A stretch of 64,000 nt of DNA from Melanocharis versteri (Eukaryota; Chordata; Aves; Passeriformes; Melanocharitidae), in assembly GCA_013397845.1 (NCBI GenBank), contig VZTG01006785.1, positions 677,732 to 741,731 on the forward strand, read 5' to 3'. Of the stretch, positions 1 through 13,150 are shown piece after piece (positions within the stretch are counted from its first letter, which is position 1; each line of letters starts with the position of its first letter). The translations under genes and the position numbers were made by a program. The notes under the pieces were generated by a model. It did not search any database, had not been told where the DNA came from, and saw only the letters and a list, made by a program, of their open reading frames with translations.

Positions 1-3000
1 AGTGAAGATCCCTGAAGAGTGAATTCAGGCTGACTGACAACAGACTTGCAATTTTTAGTTGGCTTTGTTGGACCACTCAGAAGTACCTGACCATGGGCTG
101 AAAATCCCTAAAATATACATGGTCATACATGTCCATGCGTGAAATAGTCACAAGCATAATCCCCTTCTACCTTTTTGTACCCTCTTTCAAGGAACTATTC
201 AGGAGTGTCTCTTTTCCCTCAGCCTGTCAGGACTGTATTCTTGAGGAACAAGTGGACTCAAGACAAGAGCTCAGAAGATAAAACTCCTTTTGCATGCAAA
301 TGGTATCCTCTTACTTGGTACAATCCCAGATCAGTCTAATCTTCACTGTATTCTCTGTTTATAAAATAAATTAGAATAAACTGAAAGGACTGATCATCTC
401 ATTAAGTTGGAAGCACTCCCTCTACAGTGCCATTCAGAGGGGAACAAAGGAACTTCAAACATATCGGCATCCAGTTTCCAAATGAAATTCACGGTCAAGG
501 TTAAACTAGCCCTATTACTTAGGCAGTTTGCAAGTGACTTAAATAGATGGTGAGTGCTACTTCTTTCATATGGGGAAAAGTACATATAATTTAAATGAAT
601 GCTGGCCCTGGTGTTTTGTTTATTTTCAGCTCTCTCCCTGTCCATACTCCTGATATTTATTTTAATAAAACTAACACGTTGAGATCTTTCGGTGGGACAT
701 TGGTAACCAGAAATGCTCTACAAGCCCTGTAGTGGGCTCTGAGTGGGTGGTCACCAAGAGGCCACAGATAAAGCTGGGATTACTGGTGTCTCCTCTAAAT
801 CACTGTTTAAGATCCATGTAATTAGTCCATATGTTAATGCCACGTACATTAATACTCAACAATGTGTCTTGATGTGTAGATTAGAGAAAGCATGCAGGAG
901 CTCAAAACCTGATACTTCTGCAGGGTGATTCCTCAAATATCTTCGTCCTTACACTCAGACCAGCCTGCAAAAACCAGGTGGCATCTATGCCAGAGAGGTA
1001 ATAACCATGCTGTGATATTGTGTGTTGTTTGTTACAAAGCATGAGGATATCTCATGCTTCAATTGTCCTTGTTGACAATATTCATCTTTCTCATTGTAGA
1101 GATAGAGGATTTTCACTATGATTGGGGTATGTACAATCTTCCCTTGAGAGCCCACAGTGAAAACTAAGGAAAAAGGCAAAATGTGATACTGTCCTGCAGC
1201 TGACTTCTACCTACCAACATGGCACAGCTCACTGGCTCTCCAGTGAAATGGCCTAAAATAGCTCACTTAAATCTAGTTAAATCTAGCTTATTTTTTCAAG
1301 CACTGCTCAGAAGTCTTCATGAATGGTACTCAGCAAATTTTAAACTCAAAGAACTACCTCTAGGCTATGAAATAGTGTCAGGTCTTTTAAATATATACAT
1401 CAATGATCTCCCTGGAACTTGAGCTTGTATATAGTCTGGGTATTAATTCTTAAGACTTTTCTGACCTTGAGCGTAACTTAAAACATGATTCAGCAGTAAC
1501 ACTGTCATAACTGGCAGTTGCAGTTGAATGCTCTACTCCAATAATTTCTCCTGTAATTCAAGTTTAGTTCCTCAATAGAATACAGTCCATATCTGGTCTA
1601 TGTCACAGTCTCTCTTAGTAGGTCTCTGACTTTCCCTGTCTGTCTGGTAACACTTGCTGTCAACGTCAAGACCTGCCCCAACCTATTGACACATTGTTGG
1701 ACCTACTATGCACGATCTTCAAACATTTGCTACCACTTTGCTACTCAGAAAGGAGTGTAGTTTTCCAATTTTGACCTCCTTACCTCATGTTACATTAGCC
1801 AATATGCAGGCAATCACACACAGTATTTTACTCACACTGAGTAATAATGTCTTACCACATTTTTATTCTGAAAAGTCTGGGGACAAAAGGGTCATGGCTA
1901 TCAAAACCTTTCCTGACCTTCTGTTGTATTTGAAACTCTCCCTTTAGTCCACTGTTTAGTTCAACTCGCCTAATATTCTGACATCTCATGTGGTCAGCCC
2001 TGTTACTCTGGCATTTCCACAGCAGAAAACACAAACCCTATCGGCAGCAAGCTGATGAAAATCCTACCATTTGACAGCCACATTTTATGCTGGGATCTTC
2101 CTAAAGTACTTCCAGATTGCTTGAAGCTGGAATGTTGCAACCAGATTATGTTACGGCATAAGGAGAATCTGAACTGCAGGTGCAGGCTATGATTCACGAT
2201 GTACAACATAAATTTCTTAATCAGATGAGGTCTAAGTGCACCAGATTCTGTCTCTGAAAATGCTGATGTTTCATATGACAAGATTTGCATACACTAGTAT
2301 CTCTGGAATATTATTTACATGACCACTCTATCACTGAGCACGCTAAACAACTAGAAGAAGTCGGGGGAATGGATACTTTCAAGGAGGCCTAGCATATTTT
2401 ATTGGTGTTAGGAAATTACTGTGGTTCAAAGATGAAAATTACTGTCCAGTTGGTCAACATCTTGGTCTCATTTGACACTGGCATTCAGGTCATGCACCCT
2501 GATCTCCGACCAACGGGCAGGGCATTCTGTTGGGTGGTCACATTTTCTCACCCTGTATTTTTAGTAGATTTTCAAATCACAGGTATGGAGCATATCTACC
2601 TCTTCAAAGAGCCACTGGAGTCCTATCTATACAAGGATGCTGCTGTAAAATACAGCTGCCACTTCAATTTACAGTGTACTAACTACTTCATCCTGTGTCC
2701 CCCATCAGTGCTCATTCAAAATCACACAGGCATCAATTGCAGAGGTGGAAAGTGAAAGAGGCCTCTGTGCTGATATTTGTTAGTACGGTGAACTAAAACG
2801 AGAAACACACAAACCTTGTGTATAAATCATTTGCTTTCACATTACTGTAGTACTATTTACAGTACAAGAGGAAAGATAACTACAAATTGTAATTTACCCT
2901 CAAAGAGTTACAATGGAGCTATAGATGTGCTGAAAATTGTACACATCTCTAACCTCAGCTGGATTGAGGCCAGCAGTGCCATAAGGAAATAAGATAATGA

Positions 3001-4758
3001 AAAAAGGCTTATCTTTACATTGCTAGACTCGTCTGATCACATCAGGTATTTGTATTGATGCATTCGTGTACTTGCAATATTCTAGAGGGAGTGTTTACTA
3101 CAGAACCAGAAACCAAATGTCTTCATATGTCTGCTGTTCATAAGCTTTAATCATGCTACTTATATTTAGGAAGAATTTCTCTGGAGTAGTGTTCGGCTGA
3201 TAACTTCTTCCACATGAATCATGATAATGTCTGTTGCTATTTGCATAGCACTGGAAATTATCAAGATGAATATGAATGACCGTTTTATTCATCAGGATGT
3301 GGTTTGTTCTGTTAATTTTTTCCTGCAGGTAATTGGTAGTCATTGGTAATTGTTGAAGCTTCCAAAGGAAGCAAAAGTCTGAGGAATACAATATTTCTTG
3401 AAGTAGGGAGATTTGATTAGTTCTTCACGTTATTAGAAAAGACACTATAAACAATAAAGTGCAAACAAATCTCAGCATCACTTATCAAAGCAACTATCAG
3501 TAAGTGCTGAACAATTTTATTAACTAGTCTTTTTCAGATGGGGGTTCAAGGGTTGTTTTAATGTAACATGTAATTTGGATTAAAAAAAAAAGGTTTTTCA
3601 TAGTGGGACATTTTTTCTTCTTCACATCTGCCAGAATACAGTTTATTTATGCATAAACTTGGTTTTTACTATGCAAATCTTTTATACCTGAGACTCTCTG
3701 GGGACTGACAACTATGAATACAAATTTTAAATACTTTGAACAAGATGCTTAGGCTCTTATTATGTTTTAACAGCACCTTGTTCCTAAAGTGACTCCACTG
3801 GAGTGAGATACAGTATAGTTTATCAGGATCTGGCAGTGAGTGGTTTACTTCATTATTAACATCAACATATTTCAGTTCTGTTGCCAGATGCTAAGCAGTT
3901 ACAGAGTTTTTTAAAAGCCAATTACAACAAAATCAAAGCAGAATCCACTGATATGGTTTTGTTTACAAAAGCTGAAGTCTGATATCGTTATTCATGTGAC
4001 AACTGGTTCATATTCAATTCACAAGCCTCTCTACACATAATCTATCTCACAAGCCCTGAAACAGACCTGAAGATGTACTAACAGGGCTCACTTTTCCTCT
4101 ATTATCTGAATATTCATTTAAGAAAAGGCTATAGATGGCTTATTATGTGACATTAATTGCTAAGCTGGGAGTTGTGTGTACAATTTCTCTAAGTCCACAG
4201 TGAATGATTTGTGGCAGGGCAAATCTTTATGTGAGGATATGGAGAAGGGGAAAACCAAATATTATTGACTGTAATTGACTATTAAAATGATTGAAAGTCA
4301 GTTGGCTTCTAGCCTGTAGGCGGGCATAGTTTTATTTCATTCTTCCCCTTTCCTAAAGAAACAGAAAACGTGATAATAGTGAAAAGACTACAGCTCTCTG
4401 GAAAGCTTAGGAATGCATTATGTGTGGAATGATTTCAGTGAGCTCAGGACGTCGGCTCATATGCAACAGCAGATTAAATGAGAGTGCCTGAAGTACTTAC
4501 AGCTCCTGGCTGCTTGCTTGCTCTTTGCTGGAGGCTGCTGCTTCACGTACAAGGAGAGCTGCAAAGGCTGTGTAACATCTTACCCACCCTCATATTTACA
4601 ATGGTTTATAGGTGAAGGTTAGGGTAAATTGAAACCAGAGCTGCTGTTCTGCAAGATTGTCAGGCTCAGAGGTTCTTTTGCTGCCTATTCTCTGCACCTA
4701 TTTCTGCTGTATCTCCCTCAACAGGACCTGCTGAAGAAGGGCTGGTACAGATTAACAT
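1..4758. other. Noncoding AT-rich stretch, no gene seen
   Basis: No exon with coding-like composition, no tRNA and no clear repeat is visible. Open frames are short, overlap one another in several frames and lack splice or initiation context. Around 1363-1425 a frame reads LLNIYINDLPG, which loosely resembles the CR1 reverse-transcriptase segment around FNIYINDL. It is too short to call as a repeat. The rest appears to be unique intergenic or intronic DNA. Confidence 0.6.
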
Positions 4759-5117
4759 GACCTAATTGCTGCCTCCCAGTAGCTGAAGACACCCTACAAG
4801 AAAGATGGGGAGAGAGTTTTTGCAAGGCCTTGTAGTGACTGGACAAGGGGAATGGCTTCAAACTGAGAGAGGAGGTTTAGATTACATATCAGGAAGAAAT
4901 TCTTTACTGCGAGGGTGGTGAGGCACTGGAACAGGCTGCCCAGAGAAGTTGTGGATGCCTCATCTCTGGAAGTGTTCAAGGCTAGGTTGGATGGGGTTCT
5001 GAGAAACCTGGTCTAGTGGGAGGTGTCCCTGCCCGTGGCAGGGTGGAGGGTGTTGGAACTAGATGACTTTTAATGTCCCTTACAACCCATATCTTTCTAT
5101 GATTCTGTGATTCATAG
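4759..5117 (+). mobile_element. CR1 LINE, 3' end fragment (sense)
   Basis: This is a 5'-truncated copy of the avian CR1 non-LTR retrotransposon. Landmarks in order are a 'gacctaattgctgcc' start near the end of ORF2, the 'aggaagaaattctttactg' block at about 4891-4909, the 'gaggcactggaacaggctgccc' block at about 4919-4940, the 'gtgggaggtgtccctgcc' block at about 5017, and the terminal octamer-type repeat 'attctgtgattcatag' at about 5102-5117. The latter is the CR1 3' end and takes the place of a poly(A) tail. The copy is dead: it holds only the last ~360 bp and many substitutions. Its good preservation suggests moderate age. The 5' edge is approximate. Confidence 0.93.
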
Positions 5118-5442
5118 GGAGATGGCAACAGCTTCTGATCTTTCAGCTTAGTTTGACACCAGTGGTGAATCAATGTCAGTAGTGGACAAGCGTACCTATT
5201 AACAATTCCTCACTGCTGGCATTAGTGAGTTAGTGGCTGAACAGCCTGTTCAGTCTAACTGCTGAAGGACCCAAGAGCTTTGGGAAATTTCCATTGCCCA
5301 GGGAAGCAGAAGAAAATAACAACCTTGGGACAGTGAAGGAACTCCCATCTGATGTTTCTTGTCTAATGTGCTGGAGCAAAGGTGGCTTACAATGCAACCA
5401 GCACAGCAGATGGGCCCAGCACCATTTTATACATCTGTGTCT

Positions 5443-5479
5443 GCACACGCACACAGACACGCGCGCACACACACACACT
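5443..5479. repeat. (CA)n dinucleotide microsatellite with CpG-bearing interruptions
   Basis: Alternating CA/CG repeat: 'cacacgcacacagacacgcg' runs into an uninterrupted (CA)7-8. Alternating purine-pyrimidine sequence of this kind can adopt Z-DNA, and the tract is likely to be length-polymorphic. It also produces the His/Thr- and Cys/Val-rich frames on both strands here, which are artefacts. Confidence 0.9.
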
Positions 5480-7559
5480 TGCGTTATTTCTGTGTAACAC
5501 TAAAGTCTGTGTTAGTGTTTGAATGTGTTTGAAAGGATCTATTAAACTCTCAGCAAATAAGAATTTCCTTTCCCCTGTCATAGAAGATTGCTTTTTTTCC
5601 CCGTCCCATTTAAATATTTATATTGCACTTTGGAATGGATAAAAACATCTGGAAGAAGGAAAATACTGCCCCAGAAAAGAAGAATATAAGAAACAGGTAG
5701 TGGAGAATAAGGCAGCACAGCAAAATCTTCATCAAGAACTTCTAAGCCAAAGGGTTTGTACCTCAAGATCACAGTGAATCAAAAACAATGACCATACTCT
5801 ACAAAGGACAAAAGCCACACATTTCTAAATTATCTGACTCAGATGAATATGACTGCAGAGTCAAAAGGCCACTTAGTTCAATAGCTGTGACAGTAGCCAG
5901 AAGCAGATATTTCAGAAAGAATAAAAGAAACAGAGCAAAAGAAGAATGATATTTTTGTTGATATTTCCCTCCAGCTGTTAGAAACTGGCAATGTGATATT
6001 GCAAGGTTCTTCCAGAAGCATCTGGATATGACACCCTTCTATAAAAGCCCTATTATTTATCTATGTATCCTATAGCATAAATTCCATGAATTTGCATGGT
6101 ATGGAGGTTGGAAGTACACATGCTGGAATCACAAGGGTAGTCTTTCCTTCTCAATGAAGGTAGGTTTAAATGAAATAACTACATAGAAGCCAGAAACTAT
6201 AGTATGCAAATAGCTTTAAGTCATCTTAAGTACTTTAGGACAGTCAGGAAATTGTATCAGCCATTATAAAACTTTGGCACTGACAGGCAGATTGAGATTG
6301 TGTCATATCAGAAATTATTGGGAGTTTAATGAAGTCATGGTTTTTCAGTGGAAAGCTTTTTTTGTAGAGGAAATTTCTTTTTAGTAACACAAACTACAAC
6401 CCTGCCAGGAATCCTACAGTACTGTGGCACAGGGATGGTATCTCTTTTCCCCACCCCATCGCTACCTGGCCATTGCCCTCCTTTGGCCCTTGCAGTCCTT
6501 CTCCCTCACCCAGAGGGAAGGGCCTTTTCAAAGAGCAAAGAGCATAGAGGCCAAGTGAAGAGCTCACCCTTCTTTCAGGAAATTGGGCATCCAAGGGCCA
6601 GCATTTGTTCTCAACGGGGACTATTTTAAAGATCGAAAAACATCATTGACAAAGAGCTTTCCTAACATGCAGCCTAAATTTTCTTTTCTAGCATGAGTCA
6701 GTTGCTTCTGGTCATATAATCATCTGCTCTGCAGTCCTGTGGAATTTCTTTCTTTTTGTATCCCCAAAATACATTGATGCTGTCCTTTAATTCCCGTTTA
6801 TGATGTATTTGAAAAAGCATTATCTACATAGAGATGACATTTCAAGTCATGCTATCACTTGATTTTGTTCTGTAAGCACTTAAGGAGTGTAAGAAATCAG
6901 AGATAAAGTCAGATGACAGGTCTTCACACTGTTAAGATTCAGGGGAATTCCGGGGGGAGTGTGTTAGATACCAGTGCAGGTGTCCTTTTGTACTTCTATT
7001 TTTGTTTCTCCAGTAGCCCACAGATGCCTAAAAGCCTGAAAAACTACTGCATGAGGTCCAGCCCAAGCCTTACAGATGCAGTCATTTTCTAAGGGTCTCA
7101 GTCAATAGTTTAGACAGTACTAATTAAATTATTATGTAGGTGAACAGTGCCATGAGAGGGCAAAGTCTGGCAAAAAGTGATTGCTTAATTTAATAGTCAC
7201 TATGACAGCAGTGTCACACATTCTAATCCTCAGGTCAGACGCCTTGGTGGTTGTTTTGGAACATATGGCACCTGTGCACAAAGATATTTCCAACTTCCTC
7301 CTTAACGTGATCTTTCTAACTCCAACTAATGCAAATAGCTGTCTTTTAACCTTTCTTCCATCTTTTCAATCATGTGTTATGACATTATTCATATTATAAA
7401 GTTTGCTACCTTGATCCAGGGAGGTGTGAAAATCCAGATCCAAAAACTCTAACATTTTTCCCTACAAACATGCAAAGAAAAACTAATATTTCTTTTCCGT
7501 AATTTTGAGAAGTTTATATATAGACCCTGTATAGCTTTGACTTTTGCTCCTGGTGTACT

Positions 7560-7830
7560 TTGCTGAGAAATAGTACATAGAGGTTTTGTCCATTATCACT
7601 CTCTTTTCTTTTTTTTTTTTGTGCCAGTGCTTTCCCCCCTCTCCTTTTCTTTCTCTGACATACACTGAAGTCCCTTTCATTCACATTTGGTGGCTTATTT
7701 TTCTCTGTATCTATTCAGCTCTTCATGCAACTCCTTTCTTTTGCTAGCTCTATCTAATATTCTTTCCTTTCTTTGCTCTTTTTACCCCCTAGGCTGGTTA
7801 AAGGCTTTTCCTTTTTCTTTTTTTTTTAAA
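7560..7830. repeat. Pyrimidine-rich (CT/T) region
   Basis: The + strand is strongly biased to C and T, with T runs at about 7608-7620 and 7818-7828 and several 'tttctttc' blocks. This is low-complexity sequence with no gene. The Lys/Arg-rich frame on the minus strand is a consequence of the bias. Confidence 0.7.
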
Positions 7831-10800
7831 GCACAAGTCTTCTGGAGAGCAGACAGGCATTCTTAGATAGGCTGTAGGCATTCATCAATACAACAGCATG
7901 TTATTTCATTAAAATGACTGGTACTGATGATGGGATGTTTGGATGGTACTTCCTCCTTGTCCTTGCTTGCTGGAGTTCATGGCTTAATTATGCTATTGGA
8001 GGGAGAAATAGTGGGGGGCTGGGAAGACGAAATAACTGTCCTCTGCAAATATTAGGGAGGTTGAAAATGGCAAAGAGATCTAGAAACAACCTACCCTGAA
8101 ACAGAAGTATTTGGATTTACAGATTAATGTGATTTTACTATTTTTATGACTGCCAGAGTGTGTGACCATAACCATAAACAAAGAAAATGGAAATTAGGCT
8201 TAAAATGGAAAGCTATGTAGAAGGTTCTTGTTATGTCACTCCCTCTGGCAGAAAAAAGCAGGAAGACTGAGCTCAGATTTCCCAAGATATTAGACATGTG
8301 GTGGTTGTCTCAAATGTTGCTAATACAGCTATGAAAATGCTTTCTGAAGAGTAAATACTCTGTCTTTTTTTTTTTCTGTGAATTGAAAGTATAGCTTCTT
8401 TCTTTCTTTCACATTTTCCCACCCAAAATATATTTAGTTTGAAGACGTTTTCCAGGCTCACCTTTTAAAATAACTTATTCAGAGTAGTCTGAGTGTCAGC
8501 ACAGCTAAATGTACAGGAGAACTGGACACAGTTACTTATGTAAACCTGCTTGTAAGACTAAATATTTCCTGGATCAGGTCCTATATTTGTTATATTTCAT
8601 TCAATAAAATAAATAAAGAACACTAGAACTTACCATGAAAACTGAAAAATGTTTCGCTTTGCCAAAAAAAATTTTAACTTCCAATCATACTGTGGAAAGC
8701 AGGTGCCTTTTAAAATCCAGAACATTGTCTGTGGTTTAAAAGACCATTAAAAGGTCACACTGATCGCAGTGAGAAAACATGGTACTGCCACCAGCGCTCT
8801 TAATTTCCCTTCAGTAACTATTCTCTTCCTGTTTGCTTTCTGAGTTTACCTCTTCCAAACTAAAATTTCTAAAACCAGTCTTCCAGATCTGATCACTGCA
8901 GCTACAACTCTGTCTTCAAAAAACTGATGCCAGACCTTCTATCTCTGTTTAATCAAGCAGGGAGTAAGGGCTGTTTCAAAATTGAGTTAATTTGGAAAAA
9001 GTAGCAAAGAAAGTTCAGAAAAAAAGCAAGAAAGTGTTTAAGTACGTGTACTTCTTTGGCTCACAAATAGCTGTGAGCACTCCCATAGCGTGCCATACAT
9101 CTGTTCCAGCTCTATTTTCTCATATCACAGGATTATCTGTTCTATCTCAGAGTTGTGACTTTTGGATCTATAATGCAACACTTGACATCAGTTTGGCTCA
9201 TGGGATGTTATCGTTCTCATTATAAACTAATTAATCTTTTGAAAAAGTGGTGTCCTACTTTCAAGTGAAGCTGTTGAAAAAAAATCCCATTTTCGAACAT
9301 GAAACACATATTCTTTTGTCTGCTTTTGCAAAAAAATTAAATCTCTTATCCTGGAATAATTTTAGACAGTTGTGAATTGTCTGCTTCGAGAGCTCTGTTA
9401 AGGACAGGCAAACTTATTTGAATAATGCAAGAACTGGTCTAACTCTTAACGTTAACCTCAAAATACCACCAGACTGATGTTCAAAGAAATTCAGCCAGCC
9501 CTTGCATGTTTCCCTTGCCCACAAATATTTTCCCCTACCTCAATACATCTTCATTTTAGAGAAAACTGGGAAGCAATGTAAGCAATCATTCCTTTCTTTC
9601 AACTGAACTCAACAGCAGTATAATTCTCATATTTTTCATCCCAATCACTGGAAGAGGTGAACAGACAATGCCTATGAAATGTCAAAAACTGCATATAAAT
9701 TTAAAAAAACAAACAGCAAAATTCAAACTTCACTAGGCTCACCACCAGTGTATGATAGATGAGAAGACATTACCTTTTAAAAAATTTCAGACCAACAAGA
9801 ACAAAAGAGAAAACAATTCAGCCAGCAGACAGAAAATGAAAGATTTATGACTTTTCTTAACTATATTAGAGACTATTATGTGAAAGACCTTATGCAAATA
9901 CTTACTGGAAATTTATGTATAATATTATCCTCTGGCAGAATTTTTTTTGCCTTTCTGTGTGTAGCAGTCAAACAGAGCTTATTTTACATGCCCATCTAGC
10001 AGAAACGGAAAATAAAAGGAGTTTCCCTGCACGTTTCTTTTTATAATTGGAAATATATTTGCTTTTTATCAAGTTTTATAAGCACTATATTATATTTTAG
10101 CATTGAAGACAGTGGGAGTCTTGCCTGCATTCTTTGTCAGGACTGGACCTATTGAAATTTCTGACTGGAAAAGAAAGAGTCCTACACAAAAGGCTGCAAA
10201 ACAGAGAATTTATATTCAGCCATAAAACCACAAGACTGACTTTGCATTTTGTCTATGAATTTGAGAAAAGAATCAGATGAAAATCTAGCAGGTTGCTCCA
10301 TGGGAGGGTTCCTGATGACTGCAAGCATCTGCCATGAAACTAGGGGTCCAGATCCCATCTGATGATCTCAGGCATGATGGCTACTGATACTGACAGGGCA
10401 TTTGTTATGAGAAAAAGCAGGATTATACTTATAATCCCTAATTTGACTGTGCACATTTGTTTTTCACCCAACATCTCAAGTTTCAGTCCAATGGAGTTAG
10501 TAGGAGTACTTCTATATACTTTAAGCATGCTGGATATATTTCGTATCTGTTGGATGGGCAGTAAAGAAAGCATATATGGAGATTCACACATGCAGTGTAG
10601 TTAAGCTGCATACCAGAATGTAAGTCTTTAATTAAAGTTAGTTGCACTAGTTGTTCTCGTGGCTTTGTTTTTTCTCTTCTAGATGACTGTTTCTAGTGAG
10701 AAAACACACATACCTGTAGGTATGTCTCCTGCTCTTAACGGTTGGGATCAGTTTTCCCTGAATCCTTTACATTCTTCATAATTTTTGATGTTTGAGGTGC

Positions 10801-10899
10801 GTCAGTGCTGCTCAGCCACGTGGATATTTCTCAGAACTCACACTCCATGAACCAAGTTCAAGATTTAAACAACAAATTAATGATTATCCAAAAGTGACC

Positions 10900-11920
10900 A
10901 ATGTTGTTTACATGGAAGGTTGTTTTTGATGCTTTTGTTTTGAAGCTGCTTGATTGCGAGGTGAGCGATTCTTCTTTTGCTGAGCTCCCGTATCTAAGGG
11001 AACGACCTTGAAGAAAGGCTTTAACCCTTGGCAGTGCGGCTGAATCCTGAACTCAGGCACTTTGCAGCGTTTCATACGCACTGATAAGTGCACAAGTGTC
11101 ACTGTTATCTTCAGTCCTCCAGAGGCGCATACCTGGCTGCGGTAAAACGGAGCCTGGGGGTGGGCACAGCTAATGACTGTGTCTGGAGATGCAAACAACT
11201 GGAACATGGCGAGTTCCACTGTGATAGCTGATAATATAAGAAATTTTTATGTGCTCAGATTCTGACTTTGCTCCTACAGCTCACCTGCCAGTGCAACTGT
11301 TTTGGAGACTCTGGGTTTGATTTTCCTCTGTACTTCAGTGTTAGCACACAACCCAGAACACTGCAGCTCTTAAGAGTGCTTTACAGCACAATGGCATATT
11401 TTAAAGATGACAGCATTGTGAACTGTTCCAGAGGAGCTATTTGGCTTTTAGGATGACTGCTCTAGAAAGAATTCTCGGGCTTAACAGCGCCAGGAAAAGG
11501 GGCTAGAGAAATACAGATGCTGCAATCTGGTTACGGAAATGACAAGCTCCTGTGCTGTAGTACTTAAGCGCAGTCTCCAGCCGACACCATTTATGAGCTG
11601 TTACATACGGCTGCAATCACACACAGGCTCAGCGAAGCTTTCCATAGGGCTCACATTTGTTTCCACATTCACTTTGTAAATGAGTTTGTAATGTGGTGCA
11701 AATGGTAGCAAATGGACGTTAAATGAGGCTTGTATGTAGACTGATCCTTTGTAAATATATAGGCTATTTTTAAAGCAAATAATAAGAAGGCAAGCTAAAT
11801 AACAGCAGTCTCTGCGAGAGAAACCAGTGAAAACCGAGTTGTTTTACACATACAGCATTTTGAAATGTGAATTTCCTGTTTAAACTGTCTTCAATCCAGC
11901 CTCAACTTCTCTCTCCATAC
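10900..11920. promoter_or_regulatory. Candidate conserved noncoding / enhancer-like block
   Basis: This kilobase stands out from its surroundings by keeping more than a dozen CpGs, balanced base composition and no simple repeats. The + strand shows an octamer ATGCAAAC at about 11,190, a homeodomain-type 'gctaatga' at about 11,169, and A/T-rich MEF2-like and TATA-like motifs near 11,755-11,780. A minus-strand frame of about 100 codons covers 10,908-11,219 but has no convincing exon borders. Calling it regulatory is inference: retained CpGs and motif density only. It could instead be an unrecognised old exon or repeat. Confidence 0.25.
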
Positions 11921-12539
11921 TAAAGCTGCAACATATTTTATATTGCCATGGATACTTTGGACGGAAGACAGTGTGCACTAGCAATCAAATTTTCCACAGG
12001 AAACTATTCCAAGAACCTGTCCCACACTGCAGTGCTCATACAGAGTTTTTGCTCAACCGTATACAATCTTTTTCTAAAGGCTATGACTAGCTGGGACTTC
12101 GGCTGCCTCTCTGCAAGTTTGGAACAGGCCCAAGACATTACCACTCTCCAGGATAATTACTGCTAACTGCATTTTGCTATCACTTGCCATTGCTAGCTGT
12201 TTACACCCCCCCTAAGAAGGGTCTGATAGACTGCAAGAGGACACTCTCTTTAGGGTGCAAATTAGAAATACAAGTTGACATTTTAAAAAGTCATTGGGAG
12301 ACTAAAATACAAGCAAGTCTTAGTGGTGGCCAAACAGAAGTGAGTGCACAGGAATTACAGAGTTGAAAATATTAGAGGTTTAAAAGCGGAATAGTAGGGA
12401 GAAATTCATATGGTGTAAGCACTTTACATAGGAAAAAAAGGCCAAAAGCATACGGTTGTGGGGTTTTCTGTTGATTTTTTTTTTAATAGTCCAAAAAATG
12501 GCTAGGTTAGGTTAATTGCATAATGAACTTTTACTTGCC

Positions 12540-13150
12540 TCAGAGGTCAGGATCTGCTACTTCTCTTAATCTGTTCCTCTTCTTTTCTTCTCCCATAGCA
12601 ATTCAACCTGACATCTTTTGTCCCATCCAGTAGTGAGCTCCCCTCAGGGCAGCATTCATTTATGGACTGCAAGGCTGAGTCCTTCATGATACTCCTCCCC
12701 GTTAAGAGTATCATAGTGCTGTCAAGATTTTTGAATGAGAGGTCAGTGGGGTTCTAGAGGTGGTTGGAAGGGGTCTTCTCTCAGTAGCAGCCTTCATGCC
12801 TACGTAGTCCAAGCTCAGCTGGGGCTGAACATGCAGTAAATACCTCCTCTCCACCAGCTGGGGCACAGAACAGTCCTTTCCCCAGAACAGCCTTTTCACT
12901 CTACCTTTCCCTTCTGGCATCCAGTGGTTACGTGCACGCAAGCTCTGCTTTGTGACAATGCTTTCCCAAGACATCCAGGAGTGCCACAAGGAGAGTGGCC
13001 CAGCGAGTCTCCTTCCCCATTGTTGGAGCAGACAGGTCACACATAGGAGTATCCCAGCCCTCAGGAGGACAACAGGCGGATGGCCACAGCTAATCCAGGG
13101 CTGTGCAAGGCTGTCAACAGCAGGTCACAGAATTAGAGTCCCAGATACCA
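12540..13150. other. Unexplained GC-richer block
   Basis: A local rise in G+C with retained CpGs (near 12,930-12,940, 13,007 and 13,077) in AT-rich surroundings. A minus-strand frame of 109 codons (12,711-13,040) crosses it but matches no family I recognise and has no clear splice sites. It could be an old degraded repeat, a noncoding transcript or a regulatory element. Confidence 0.3.

Larger units (their letters stand above)
5118..10899. other. Noncoding stretch with simple-sequence tracts
   Basis: No supportable exon. The stretch contains a (CA)n tract at 5443-5479 and a long pyrimidine-rich segment at about 7560-7830. Open frames of 60-90 codons are of the size expected by chance and many simply follow the pyrimidine or AT bias. 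Confidence 0.55.

Noticed and set aside
4794..5173. Two minus-strand frames of 61 and 63 codons
   Set aside because: They lie antisense within or beside a CR1 3' fragment, a noncoding repeat.
5230..5581. Cys/Val- and His/Thr-rich frames on both strands
   Set aside because: Produced by translating the (CA)n tract at 5443-5479.
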